Origin: Moraxella boevrei DSM 14165
GTDB lineage: Bacteria > Pseudomonadota > Gammaproteobacteria > Pseudomonadales > Moraxellaceae
Assembly (NCBI RefSeq): GCF_000379845.1
Contig: NZ_KB903811.1
Coordinates: 43,822-107,821, forward strand
DNA length: 64,000 nt
Reading direction: 5' to 3'
Below are positions 8,090-15,925 of the stretch, in pieces. A program made the translations under genes and the position numbers. How positions within the stretch are numbered: the stretch's first letter is position 1; each line of letters starts with the position of its first letter. The notes under the pieces are model-generated. The model saw only the letters and a program-made list of their open reading frames with translations. It searched no databases and had not been told where the DNA came from.

Positions 8090-8908
8090 TTAATTGCTTG
8101 AGCGAACTGCACGAATAGATTGGGGGCGGTCTTTTCTTTGAGCAAAGTGGAAGACTTCACCAAAATCTACTGTATACATATAGTCAATTACATCTTCATC
8201 AGTATTTTCATAAGGGTTACCTGCTAAGGTAGAAGACCAATAATATTTTTTATCGGTTGTGGTGTGTTTAAAGGCATCATTTAATGCAGGTAATTTGCTA
8301 AAGTCCATAATGCTATAAAGCTCATAGGTCTCAGGCAATCGCCAATCGCTATAACCACAGTATTTTTGTTCGTTTAAGCTGTCAATAAATGCTTTGGTAT
8401 CGCATTTTTCGTTTAAGCCACACTTACCGCCATTTTGCTTACCTGCGACACCGCCATTGGTTTTTTCGTCATCGCTATACCATGTGTAAGTGTGTTTGAC
8501 ATCATGAATACTGTTATCATTAGTTTTTTGTTCCCAAATCAGCCCAGTCGCCAAATCCTGCACACACTCGCCACCGTTTTGGTTGAGTAGTTTGTAGTTC
8601 ATCGCTGTGCCTGCTTTGACTTCGCCGTCTTGTTGTAAGCCTTTAAAATCTTCTGACAATTTATCACAAGGCAAATCATTTAATAAATCATTGCCACATT
8701 TTGTCATGCCTGTTGCTGTTAAAAGGGTAGATTTTTGAGGCGTGGCGATAGCGGGTGGTACAGGTGTAGTTGGTGTTACTGGTGTGGTTGGTGCTACAGG
8801 TGTTACATCATTGGCAGAGTGAGAAGAGCCACCGCCACCACAAGCTGAAAGTAGCAAAATACTAACTGTCATGACAGAAAGTTTGCTTGTAAAAGGTATT
8901 TTAGGCAT
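8090..8908 (-). CDS. DUF1566 surface lipoprotein, first gene of the iron-controlled locus
   Basis: The predicted lipoprotein has 272 residues: LLLSACGG places the lipidated cysteine at residue 23. A Pro/Thr-rich spacer follows (about 38-60, TPVTPTTPVPP type), then a DUF1566 domain with TGLIWEQKTNDNS, FIDSLNEQKYCGYSDWRLPETYELYS and a closing QSIRAVRSSN. The start is the ATG at 8908, with AGGA upstream. A longer reading from 8971 would begin upstream of the promoter and can be discounted. The promoter and Fur-like box at 8942-9000 lie directly in front. A lipoprotein with a flexible stalk next to a TonB haem receptor recalls the two-part HpuA/HpuB arrangement of Neisseria. No sequence similarity to HpuA is claimed, and the function is unknown. 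Confidence 0.75.
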   Translation of the reverse strand: MPKIPFTSKLSVMTVSILLLSACGGGGSSHSANDVTPVAPTTPVTPTTPVPPAIATPQKSTLLTATGMTKCGNDLLNDLPCDKLSEDFKGLQQDGEVKAGTAMNYKLLNQNGGECVQDLATGLIWEQKTNDNSIHDVKHTYTWYSDDEKTNGGVAGKQNGGKCGLNEKCDTKAFIDSLNEQKYCGYSDWRLPETYELYSIMDFSKLPALNDAFKHTTTDKKYYWSSTLAGNPYENTDEDVIDYMYTVDFGEVFHFAQRKDRPQSIRAVRSSN

Positions 8909-8941
8909 GGTAAATGTTTCCTGTTTTATGGATTTATAAAG

Positions 8942-8971
8942 ATTATAAACGAATTGAAATAAAAATGTCAA
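8942..8971 (-). promoter_or_regulatory. Consensus sigma-70 promoter of the haem/iron locus
   Basis: On the minus strand TTGACA (8966-8971) and TATAAT (8942-8947) are both perfect matches, separated by 18 bp, with the start codon of the DUF1566 lipoprotein 33 bp beyond the -10. The -35 element is overlapped by the palindrome at 8970-9000, so a repressor bound there would block RNA polymerase. Confidence 0.85.
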
Positions 8972-9000
8972 TAATAATGATAATAATTATCATTATTATT
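8970..9000. promoter_or_regulatory. Fur-box-like 31-bp perfect palindrome
   Basis: Two 15-bp arms, AATAATAATGATAAT and its exact complement, flank one central A at 8985. The core matches the Fur consensus hexamers GATAAT and ATTATC in the usual arrangement. It covers the first bases of the -35 hexamer of the minus-strand promoter. This predicts repression in iron-replete conditions of the DUF1566 pair and, if transcription continues, of the whole haem locus. Confidence 0.85.
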
Positions 9001-9080
9001 TAAATACAATGAATCTTATTTTTTTATTTGAATGATATAATATTTGACTATAAATTAGTATTTACTTAACAAAACTGTTG

Positions 9081-11348
9081 CTATCGCACTTTAAAGCGTG
9101 TCAACCGCAAGGCATTCAGCAATACCGAAATAGAGCTAAGTGCCATCATCATCGCTGAAATCATCGGATTCAACACACCAAACATCGCCAACGGAATACC
9201 CAAACAATTATAAATAAACGCAAAAAATAAATTTTGTTTAATATTGCGGAGCGTGGCTTTGGCGATTTTTACCGCATAATTCACATGAATTAAGGACGAC
9301 CCAACAAGACGAGCCGATGCACTGTGTTTGGCGATATCCGTGCCTTGCTCCACCGCAAAACTGGCAGTTGCTGTTGCCATCGCAGGAGCATCATTGACGC
9401 CATCACCAACCATCGCTACGCTCGCCCCTTTCTTTTGTAAGTCCATGATATTACTGGCTTTATCACGGGGTGATAGTTCGCCATAGGCGTCATCAGCATG
9501 AACGGCATGGGCAACATAATCCACCACCGATTGCTTATCACCACTCATAATAATAATTTTTAAGCCGTCTTGTTGCAATCTACGTAAGGTTTCGCTACTG
9601 TCGTTTTTTAGACTGTCGGCAAGCGCAAACGCCGACAGTGGCACGCCATCAATGCTCACGCCAACTTGGCTAGCGATATGCCAAACGCTGTGTGTATCTA
9701 CCAACAGTTCTGTTGGCAATGCCATATGAGTAAATTCAAACGAGCCGACTTTTACCACGCTGTCAGTTTCACCGTCCAGACTTAACACCGCTTGAATGCC
9801 CTGCCCTGCAACGGTTTTTACGGATTTAACTGGCAAAAATTGTAAGGTTTTGCCTTTGGTTTGTGCCAATTTTTCGGCAACTGCAACCAAAGTCGTCGCT
9901 AAAGGGTGGTTAGCGTGGCGTTCCACACTTGCCACAAGGGTCAATACGTCTTCAAACTTTAAGCCATTATCTACCATATAATGAGCGACCATCTTCGGCT
10001 TGCCTTCGGTAAGTGTGCCTGTTTTGTCCAATACCACCGTATCAATTTTCCCTGCATTTTCTAGGGCTTTGGCATCTTTAAACCAAACACCATGCCGTGC
10101 CGACACGCCCATCCCTGCCATAATCGCTGACGGCGTGGCAAGACCCAACGCACACGGACAAGCAATCACCAACACCGAAACCGCCCGCATTAAAGCAATA
10201 TTAAACGTTTCACCATAAACCGTTGTCGAGTTAATGCCAAATTGTTGCACCAACTCAAAACCACCAAAATACCAAAAATTGCCCACAAAAGTCGCCATCG
10301 CAAGGCTTACCACCACAGGCACAAACACACCTGCCACCTTATCGGCAATCCGTGCGATATCCGCCTTACTGCCTTGAGCGTCGTTCAACGCTTGTATCAT
10401 ATCGCCAAGCCGTGTCTGCTCACCTGTCGCTGTAACACGGTATTCAAAACTGCCGTCCTGCACCATCGCCCCTGCCAGCACTCGGCTATCACTGCGTTTG
10501 GTAATCGGCACACTTTCACCTGTCAAATGGCTCTCATCACACCAACCTGAACCCTGCACCACCACGCCGTCGGTGGCAATCCGTGTTCCTGCCGTCGCCA
10601 ACACCACATCATTCACTTGCACATCGCTTAACGCTTTATCTTGCCAATCACCGTTGCTATTTTTGGCGGTTACCGTGGTTGGAGTCAAATTTAACAACAA
10701 ATTTAAACTGTTTAAACTGTGTTTTTTGGTACGATGCTCCAAATATTTACCAAGTTTTACCAATGCAATCACCGACACGCCAGCTTCAAAATACACATTG
10801 TGCGGTTGCCCAAGATAGTACCAAACATAAGTTGAATAAAGCCAAATAGTAACTGTGCCAAGCACCACCAGCACATCCATATTTGCCAAACCCCCACGAA
10901 TACTCGCCCATGCACTTTTGTAAAAAGGTAACGCAAACGCAAACTGCACCAAAGTCGCCAAGCCAAACTGCACCCACACAGACGGCATCAAATCATGCCG
11001 ACCAACGAGCATTCCGCCCATACCCACCAAAAATGGTAGAAAACACAACCACGTTCCCCACAGTTGCCATTGTCGTAGCGGACTTTGGTGTCGGACTTCT
11101 TCATTGTTCACGCCAAGGGTCGCATGATAGCCTGTTTTTTCTACCCAATCGCTGATTTGTTGCGGATTGGTCTGATTTTCATCATATTTTACCAACGCCG
11201 TTTCATTCGCAAAATTTACTTCTGCTTGGATAATCGCAGATTTTTTGTTCAACACTTTTTCGATACGAGTAGCACAGGCTTGGCAACTCATGCCGTCAAT
11301 ACTTAGGCTGACGGACTGGATATTTGGAGAAATGGCAGTTTGGCTCAT
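9081..11348 (-). CDS. copA: Copper-exporting P-type ATPase CopA
   Basis: This inner-membrane Cu(I) efflux pump has 755 residues. One N-terminal HMA domain carries GMSCQAC (C22, C25). Downstream come the transmembrane metal motif CPCALGLATP, the phosphorylation motif DKTGTLTEGKP, an ATP-binding HP motif (HANHPLATT) and GDGVNDAPA, together defining a P1B-1 ATPase. I start at the ATG at 11348; a TTG seven codons upstream (11369) is less likely, and neither has a strong ribosome site. The chaperone gene copZ lies 189 bp upstream on the same strand, separated by a terminator-like hairpin. No CueR gene or clear CueR operator was seen in the window. High confidence. Confidence 0.95.
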   Translation of the reverse strand: MSQTAISPNIQSVSLSIDGMSCQACATRIEKVLNKKSAIIQAEVNFANETALVKYDENQTNPQQISDWVEKTGYHATLGVNNEEVRHQSPLRQWQLWGTWLCFLPFLVGMGGMLVGRHDLMPSVWVQFGLATLVQFAFALPFYKSAWASIRGGLANMDVLVVLGTVTIWLYSTYVWYYLGQPHNVYFEAGVSVIALVKLGKYLEHRTKKHSLNSLNLLLNLTPTTVTAKNSNGDWQDKALSDVQVNDVVLATAGTRIATDGVVVQGSGWCDESHLTGESVPITKRSDSRVLAGAMVQDGSFEYRVTATGEQTRLGDMIQALNDAQGSKADIARIADKVAGVFVPVVVSLAMATFVGNFWYFGGFELVQQFGINSTTVYGETFNIALMRAVSVLVIACPCALGLATPSAIMAGMGVSARHGVWFKDAKALENAGKIDTVVLDKTGTLTEGKPKMVAHYMVDNGLKFEDVLTLVASVERHANHPLATTLVAVAEKLAQTKGKTLQFLPVKSVKTVAGQGIQAVLSLDGETDSVVKVGSFEFTHMALPTELLVDTHSVWHIASQVGVSIDGVPLSAFALADSLKNDSSETLRRLQQDGLKIIIMSGDKQSVVDYVAHAVHADDAYGELSPRDKASNIMDLQKKGASVAMVGDGVNDAPAMATATASFAVEQGTDIAKHSASARLVGSSLIHVNYAVKIAKATLRNIKQNLFFAFIYNCLGIPLAMFGVLNPMISAMMMALSSISVLLNALRLTRFKVR

Positions 11349-11475
11349 GATGTTATTCGTTTTTGTCAAATCAAATAAAGTAGAAAAAATAATATTTGTA
11401 TTAAAAAAATTAGAAAAAATAACAAAATTGCTAAAATTTTTATCAGTTTAAAAATGTTGCTAAATTATAACAAAA

Positions 11476-11510
11476 AAGTAAAAAAATACTCACCAAAAAT
11501 TTAGTGGGTA
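11476..11510 (-). terminator. Probable terminator downstream of copZ
   Basis: On the minus strand TACCCAC (11510-11504) pairs with GTGAGTA (11493-11487) around an AT-rich loop and is followed by a run of T. The stem has one wobble pair, so termination may be partial before copA. Confidence 0.45.
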
Positions 11511-11537
11511 GTTATCCAAATTCAACATGGCAACTGA

Positions 11538-11750
11538 TTAAATAATATCATAACCTGCGTCTTCTACCACTTCTTTTAACACATCTGCACTGGTTAATTC
11601 GTTGTCAAAAGTAATCGTTACATTAGCATTGTCAAGACTAGCTTTACAATTAACCACACCATTTACAGCGGTGACTGCTTTGTTAACGCTATTCACACAA
11701 CCAATACAAGTCATACCGTCAATGCCAAAAGTTAAAGTTTGTACGCTCAT
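11538..11750 (-). CDS. copZ: Copper chaperone CopZ (HMA domain)
   Basis: A single heavy-metal-associated domain of 70 residues with the metal motif GMTCIGC (C15, C18) near the N-terminus. Family members carry Cu(I) in the cytoplasm and pass it to the HMA domain of CopA, whose gene follows on the same strand. The start is the ATG at 11750, with GGAG six bases upstream; the in-frame GTG at 11762 would overlap that ribosome site. The loop tyrosine common in many bacterial CopZ proteins occurs in the C-terminal DAGYDII segment. Confidence 0.9.
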   Translation of the reverse strand: MSVQTLTFGIDGMTCIGCVNSVNKAVTAVNGVVNCKASLDNANVTITFDNELTSADVLKEVVEDAGYDII

Positions 11751-11795
11751 GTTTTGCTCCACTTTTCAAAAAAATTATTAAAAAATAACCAATAA

Positions 11796-12263
11796 CTATT
11801 TAGAACCATTATATAATAATGACAAAATTCCTGCCGCTATCAACGGTCCAACAGGCACACCTCGCAAAAAGGTCACGCCAAGCACTGTGCCAATTAACAA
11901 GCCCGCCACCACATTTGGCTCAACACTCATGAGCTTTACCCCACGCCCACCGAGCCATGCGACAAATACACCAACCAAAACCGCTAACAACGATTGCCAA
12001 TTGGCGAAAGATTTCAACAAGTTATCTGAACCGATTTTACCTGATGCAATCGGAGCTAACACGCCAATGGTTAACATCAAAATGCCAAAATTCAAGCCAT
12101 ATTTTTCCAAATTGACCAACAAAGGTTGGCTCATCGGTAAGACACTCAAAATAATCAACACCGCCGTGGCAATAATAATGGTATTATTTTGGCTAATGAC
12201 ACCACAGCTTAATAAAATTAACAACATGATTAAGCTAGAATTAATATTAAAATTGGTCAACAT
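11796..12263 (-). CDS. UPF0756 (DUF441, YeaL-type) inner-membrane protein
   Basis: A hydrophobic protein of 155 residues with four or five membrane segments (about 8-25, 28-45, 58-75, 87-105 and 123-150). [26 protein letters not shown] and [24 protein letters not shown] are hallmark stretches of the UPF0756/DUF441 family, whose biochemical function is unknown. The ATG at 12263 has no clear ribosome-binding site. It lies 45 bp upstream of copZ on the same strand, but nothing ties it to copper. Confidence 0.85.
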   Translation of the reverse strand: MLTNFNINSSLIMLLILLSCGVISQNNTIIIATAVLIILSVLPMSQPLLVNLEKYGLNFGILMLTIGVLAPIASGKIGSDNLLKSFANWQSLLAVLVGVFVAWLGGRGVKLMSVEPNVVAGLLIGTVLGVTFLRGVPVGPLIAAGILSLLYNGSK

Positions 12264-12330
12264 GATAGATTATCGATTTAAATGGCGGGTTAATTTGGGA
12301 TTTTTATCAGGTTATTAAAACATAAAATAT

Positions 12331-12360
12331 AAAAAAAAGCCAACACAAGATTGGCTTTTA
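12331..12360 (-). terminator. Intrinsic terminator, minus strand
   Basis: AAAAGCCAA (12335-12343) pairs perfectly with TTGGCTTTT (12351-12359) around a 7-base loop. On the minus strand the stem is followed by eight T. It ends transcription coming from the small acidic protein gene at 12459-12758, after a REP-like element. Confidence 0.75.
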
Positions 12361-12371
12361 TGAAAATAAAC

Positions 12372-12452
12372 CCGTTGCAACTGAGCTTATCTAAGGTGTT
12401 CTGTGCTAAGGTAGCCGTTTCTGTTAGGGTCCCACAGGTTTAGCATAAACGG
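12372..12452. repeat. Degenerate REP-like element, CTGAGCTT family, copy 1
   Basis: It begins CCGTTGCAACTGAGCTT and ends AGGTTTAGCATAAACGG, so the two outer ends (CCGTT / AACGG) are complementary. Its opening and closing blocks match the element at 14868-14960 (CCGTTGCCCTGAGCTT, then AGGTTTAACAGG and CATAAACG). The CTGAGCTT core recalls widespread bacterial REP sequences associated with RAYT transposases; that link is from general knowledge. It sits between a gene stop and its terminator. Confidence 0.55.
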
Positions 12453-12458
12453 AAAATT

Positions 12459-12758
12459 TTAACGTACGATATCTACTGAGCCATCACTCAAAACTTCCAC
12501 GTTATCTAAGACTTTGACGTCGCCACGCACGCCTTCCGTGAGCTGTTCGGCGGTGCTGTCGCTGATACGAACGGCGGTTTCATCAACGATTTCTTCATCT
12601 GCAAGGGTTTGTTGTTTTACTACCGCTTGGGCTTCGTTATCAAAAATATCGGGTGTTTCTACCGCACTTGGGCGATTAGCAGTCATGCCGTCGCCTGCTT
12701 GGTGAGTTACGCTGTCTTCTACGACCACGGTTTCAGTTGGTTGGTTAACGGTTGCCAT
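12459..12758 (-). CDS. Small acidic protein of unknown function
   Basis: The protein has 99 residues, rich in Asp, Glu, Val and Thr, with one basic stretch near the end (EGVRGDVKVLD). It has no signal peptide, no membrane segment and no cysteine. I do not recognise the family. The coding call rests on a good start (ATG at 12758 with AAGGA nine bases upstream), a terminator downstream at 12331-12360 and clean codon use. The N-terminal half looks disordered, while the C-terminal DNVEVLSDGSVDIVR could form beta strands. It stands alone between a UPF0756 gene and a divergent antiporter gene, with a palindrome in its upstream region at 12807-12822. Confidence 0.65.
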   Translation of the reverse strand: MATVNQPTETVVVEDSVTHQAGDGMTANRPSAVETPDIFDNEAQAVVKQQTLADEEIVDETAVRISDSTAEQLTEGVRGDVKVLDNVEVLSDGSVDIVR

Positions 12759-13090
12759 GTTATTTTCCTTAATTTATCTGTCTTAACAATAATTACAAAT
12801 AATTTTGTTAATTTGAATTAACTTAGTTAATTTAGCTTATCATAACAAAATTTTACTGAGATTGTGTAGTTTTTCACGCTTAAACAGTTAAGATGCGTAA
12901 GTTTTGTAAATTTTTTTAAAAAAGCTAACTTTAACCATGCTAAAAAAATACGTTATCTCGATGTTTAAAATTTTGCTTAAAAACATGAATTTATCTTTGC
13001 CTTTTTAGTCAATGTGTTTTACACTTGATATTTATTGATTTGTTATTATTGGTTAATGTTTTTAAGCGATTTTTTAAGATACTTTTTATT
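12759..13090. other. Divergent intergenic region with a GTTAATT palindrome
   Basis: A 332-bp AT-rich gap between the divergent small acidic protein gene and the antiporter gene; no open frame of note. At 12807-12822 GTTAATT and AATTAAC form a perfect inverted repeat with a TG centre, and a third half-site GTTAATTT follows at 12826-12833, which may be an operator for a small dimeric regulator. Possible antiporter promoter elements lie around 13018-13050 (TTTACA; TGTTATTAT), but spacing is poor. Confidence 0.35.
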
Positions 13091-14833
13091 ATGGAACTGA
13101 TTAACATTTTTTTCCTATTTTGTGCGTTACTACTGTTTTTTAGCGTACTGGCTAGCTCCATTTCTGCACGCATTGGTATGCCTTTATTGTTGGGATTTTT
13201 GTTAATTGGCATATCGGTTGGCGAAGACGGTATTTTAGGCTTAGAATTTTCGTCATTTCATTTGGCAAATATTATTGCTCAGTTGGCATTGGCGTTGATT
13301 TTATTGGACGGCGGACTACGCACGTCTATTTCTACTTTCCGTGTTGCCTTAAAGCCTGCTTCCGTCATGGCGACTTGGGGCGTGTTGGTGACGGTTTTTT
13401 GTTTGGGGCTGTTTGTTACTTGGCTTTTAGATGTGGATTGGCGATTGGGAATGCTAATGGCCGCCATTGTCGGCTCAACGGACGCAGGGGCGGTTTTTTC
13501 ACTCCTTCGTAATGGCGGTATCAGCCTAAATGAACGGGTGCAGTCCACGCTAGAAATTGAGTCTGGGGCAAATGATCCTATGGCGATTTTATTGGTTACG
13601 GCATTTATTGCGTTAAACCTTGAACCTGAAAATCAGACTGTTTTATCTTTTATATGGCTTTTGGTTAAACAGTTGGGATTGGGATTAATTCTTGGTTATG
13701 TCGGCGGGCAAGTTTTGACCAAAATGCTTGGCAAAGTGCAGTTAGCCGATGCGATGTATGCGTTACTTATCATGTCTGGCGGTTTGGCATTGTTTGCCTT
13801 TACCAATATTATGGGCGGTAGTGGATTTTTGGCGGTGTATTTGGCAGGGATTGCGGTCGGTAATTATCAAAGCCGTGCAACCAATCATGTGCTAAATGTC
13901 ATGGATGGCATTGCGTGGTTAAGTCAGGCAACCTTATTTGTGATGCTTGGGCTATTGGTAACGCCGAGTGATGTGCTAAAAGTGTGGCATTATGGCTTGG
14001 CGGTAGCGATTTTTTTGGTGTTGGTGTCTCGTCCGATTGCGGTGGTAACAGGACTTATGCCATTTGGTTTTAAAAAGAATGAACTGATGTTTATCTCTTG
14101 GGTGGGATTGCGTGGTGCGGTACCTGTGACGCTTGCGATTATCCCTGTAATGATGGGCGTTGAGCAGTCCATGCTGTTGTTTGACATCACTTTTGCGGTA
14201 GTGGTGCTATCGCTTTTGGTACAAGGTTCTACCTTGCCATTTTTTGCCAAACGTTTAAATGTGCTGTTGCCGGACGAAGCTAAGCCAAAAAGCGAACATC
14301 GTATTTGGCTCAATGACCATGCCAGTATTCAGATTTTTGAATTTGAAGTTGTAAAACATTCTTTTGCGATCAACCAACATCCTGAAACCATTGCCCACGC
14401 CATTGATGCCAATGAAGTACGACTATTTGCGTTTGTCAGACGTGGTAAATTAACCACGCTTAGCCCCGACATTCGCCTACAAATCGGCGATAGCGTGTGG
14501 TTTGCATTGCGTGGCGATCATGCCGATTCGTTATCGCATATTTTTGGTGATAATATGATAAAAGAACGCCAAGATAGTGAATTTTTTGGTAGTTGGATTG
14601 TATCGCCCCATATCCGTTTGTGCAATTTGCCGTTATTGGCATTGGACGAGATTGAGCCTGATATTCGCCAAAAAACTGTGCTAGAATATATTGAGCACGA
14701 AACGTCAGGTAATCTGGTGGTCGGTGATAGTATTAGCTTGATAAAGGGGATTAAGTTAGTGGTTCGTCATGTGGATAACTGGGGAAAAATTACCGCTGTT
14801 GGGGTAAAAAAAGTGGAGAAAAAAGCCGAATAA
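13091..14833 (+). CDS. nhaP2: K+/H+ antiporter, NhaP2 (CvrA) type
   Basis: The inner-membrane CPA1 cation:proton antiporter has 580 residues. About twelve membrane segments fill residues 1-390, including the conserved ESGANDPMA (ion-binding acidic pair) and GLRGAVPVTLAI blocks. A cytoplasmic RCK_C/TrkA-C domain (about 400-485) and a CorC/HlyC-like C-terminal domain follow, the layout of NhaP2, which expels K+ in exchange for H+ and helps with osmotic and K+ balance. The start is the ATG at 13091 (MELINIFF); the longer reading from 13025 begins at a TTG and adds a basic leader that does not fit. Neither has an obvious ribosome site. A REP-like hairpin follows at 14868. Confidence 0.88.
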   Translation: MELINIFFLFCALLLFFSVLASSISARIGMPLLLGFLLIGISVGEDGILGLEFSSFHLANIIAQLALALILLDGGLRTSISTFRVALKPASVMATWGVLVTVFCLGLFVTWLLDVDWRLGMLMAAIVGSTDAGAVFSLLRNGGISLNERVQSTLEIESGANDPMAILLVTAFIALNLEPENQTVLSFIWLLVKQLGLGLILGYVGGQVLTKMLGKVQLADAMYALLIMSGGLALFAFTNIMGGSGFLAVYLAGIAVGNYQSRATNHVLNVMDGIAWLSQATLFVMLGLLVTPSDVLKVWHYGLAVAIFLVLVSRPIAVVTGLMPFGFKKNELMFISWVGLRGAVPVTLAIIPVMMGVEQSMLLFDITFAVVVLSLLVQGSTLPFFAKRLNVLLPDEAKPKSEHRIWLNDHASIQIFEFEVVKHSFAINQHPETIAHAIDANEVRLFAFVRRGKLTTLSPDIRLQIGDSVWFALRGDHADSLSHIFGDNMIKERQDSEFFGSWIVSPHIRLCNLPLLALDEIEPDIRQKTVLEYIEHETSGNLVVGDSISLIKGIKLVVRHVDNWGKITAVGVKKVEKKAE

Positions 14834-14867
14834 AAAACTTATAGTAAAAACTAAATTAAAATAAGCA

Positions 14868-14960
14868 CCGTTGCCCTGAGCTTGCCAAAGGGTAACGGTC
14901 ATAGGTTTAACAGGCTTACCATAAACGACCTTGTTCAGTATAGCCCAGTTTTCACTATAA
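14868..14960. repeat. REP-like element with strong hairpin, CTGAGCTT family, copy 2
   Basis: CCGTTGCCCT (14868-14877) pairs with AGGGTAACGG (14889-14898), nine of ten positions, around GAGCTTGCCAA. The block that follows (AGGTTTAACAGG, then CATAAACG) is shared with the element at 12372-12452. It lies between the convergent nhaP2 and folP genes and may act as a transcription barrier as well as a mobile repeat. Confidence 0.6.
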
Positions 14961-14982
14961 AAAGTTTAACATTTGGCAACAA

Positions 14983-15846
14983 TCACACACTCTCCCACAC
15001 TGCCAATGCCTGTTTCATCATTTTTACGTCATGGGTACGCACGATGCACGCCCCTTGTTGCACCGCAATCAGCCCAGCCATCGTACTCGCTACATCACGA
15101 TGAGCCACATCATGCTCAAGATTGGCATTTTTTAACATGTCGCCGATAAAACGTTTGCGAGATAATGCCACCATCATCGGCAAATTAAAACGATGAAATT
15201 GCCAAAAATTATTCAATAATTCTGCATTTTGCACCGCATTTTTGGCAAAACCAAACCCCACATCAAGGATAATATTTTCAAGTTTTACCCCTCCTGCGAC
15301 TACGTCTGCTATACGTTGTTGTAATTCTTGATAAACGTCGTTAACCACATCTTGATAATTTGCCAAATCATTCATGGTTGTCGGCTCACCACGATTGTGC
15401 ATGAGTATCACAGGGATTTGTAAATCTTTTGCCATTTCAATCGCATTTGGGCGTGTCAAGGCACGCACATCATTCCAAATATTCGCTCCCACTTCATAGC
15501 AGGCTTTAATAACATTGGGGGAGCTGGTATCCACCGAAATCCAAAGGTTATCATCGCTATTTTGTCGCAATTTTTCTACGACTGCGACCACTCGGTCTAA
15601 CTCTTCGCTTTCACTCACGATACTCGCATTAGGGCGAGTGCTTTCACCACCGATATCAATAATGCTTGCACCATCTGTTATCATCTGTTCGGCATGATAT
15701 AAAGCGGTATCTAGCGTGTTGTGTTTGCCACCGTCCGAAAAAGAATCTGGGGTAACATTCAAAATCCCCATAATATGCGGTTTTGATAGGTCTAATGTCT
15801 GATGTTTATACTGAATTGAAAAATTTGGTAATTTGGTAATTTGCAT
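14983..15846 (-). CDS. folP: Dihydropteroate synthase
   Basis: It condenses p-aminobenzoate with 6-hydroxymethyl-dihydropterin diphosphate in folate synthesis and is the sulfonamide target. The cytoplasmic TIM barrel has 287 residues. The two pterin-binding signatures are clear: IMGILNVTPDSFSDGG near 25 and GASIIDIGGESTRP near 60. ILDVGFGFAKN and LSRKRFIGD give further active-site loops, and the C-terminal VRTHDVK is typical. The start is the ATG at 15846 with AGGAAAA upstream; a longer reading from 15984 would overlap ftsH. It lies 79 bp after ftsH on the same strand, the common ftsH-folP order. Confidence 0.95.
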   Translation of the reverse strand: MQITKLPNFSIQYKHQTLDLSKPHIMGILNVTPDSFSDGGKHNTLDTALYHAEQMITDGASIIDIGGESTRPNASIVSESEELDRVVAVVEKLRQNSDDNLWISVDTSSPNVIKACYEVGANIWNDVRALTRPNAIEMAKDLQIPVILMHNRGEPTTMNDLANYQDVVNDVYQELQQRIADVVAGGVKLENIILDVGFGFAKNAVQNAELLNNFWQFHRFNLPMMVALSRKRFIGDMLKNANLEHDVAHRDVASTMAGLIAVQQGACIVRTHDVKMMKQALAVWESV

Positions 15847-15925
15847 GGTTTTTCCTGTTGAGATTAAAAAATAATTCGGTAAAAAACAAAAACCGCCATC
15901 ATCTGATAACGGTTTGTTTGCCCCA

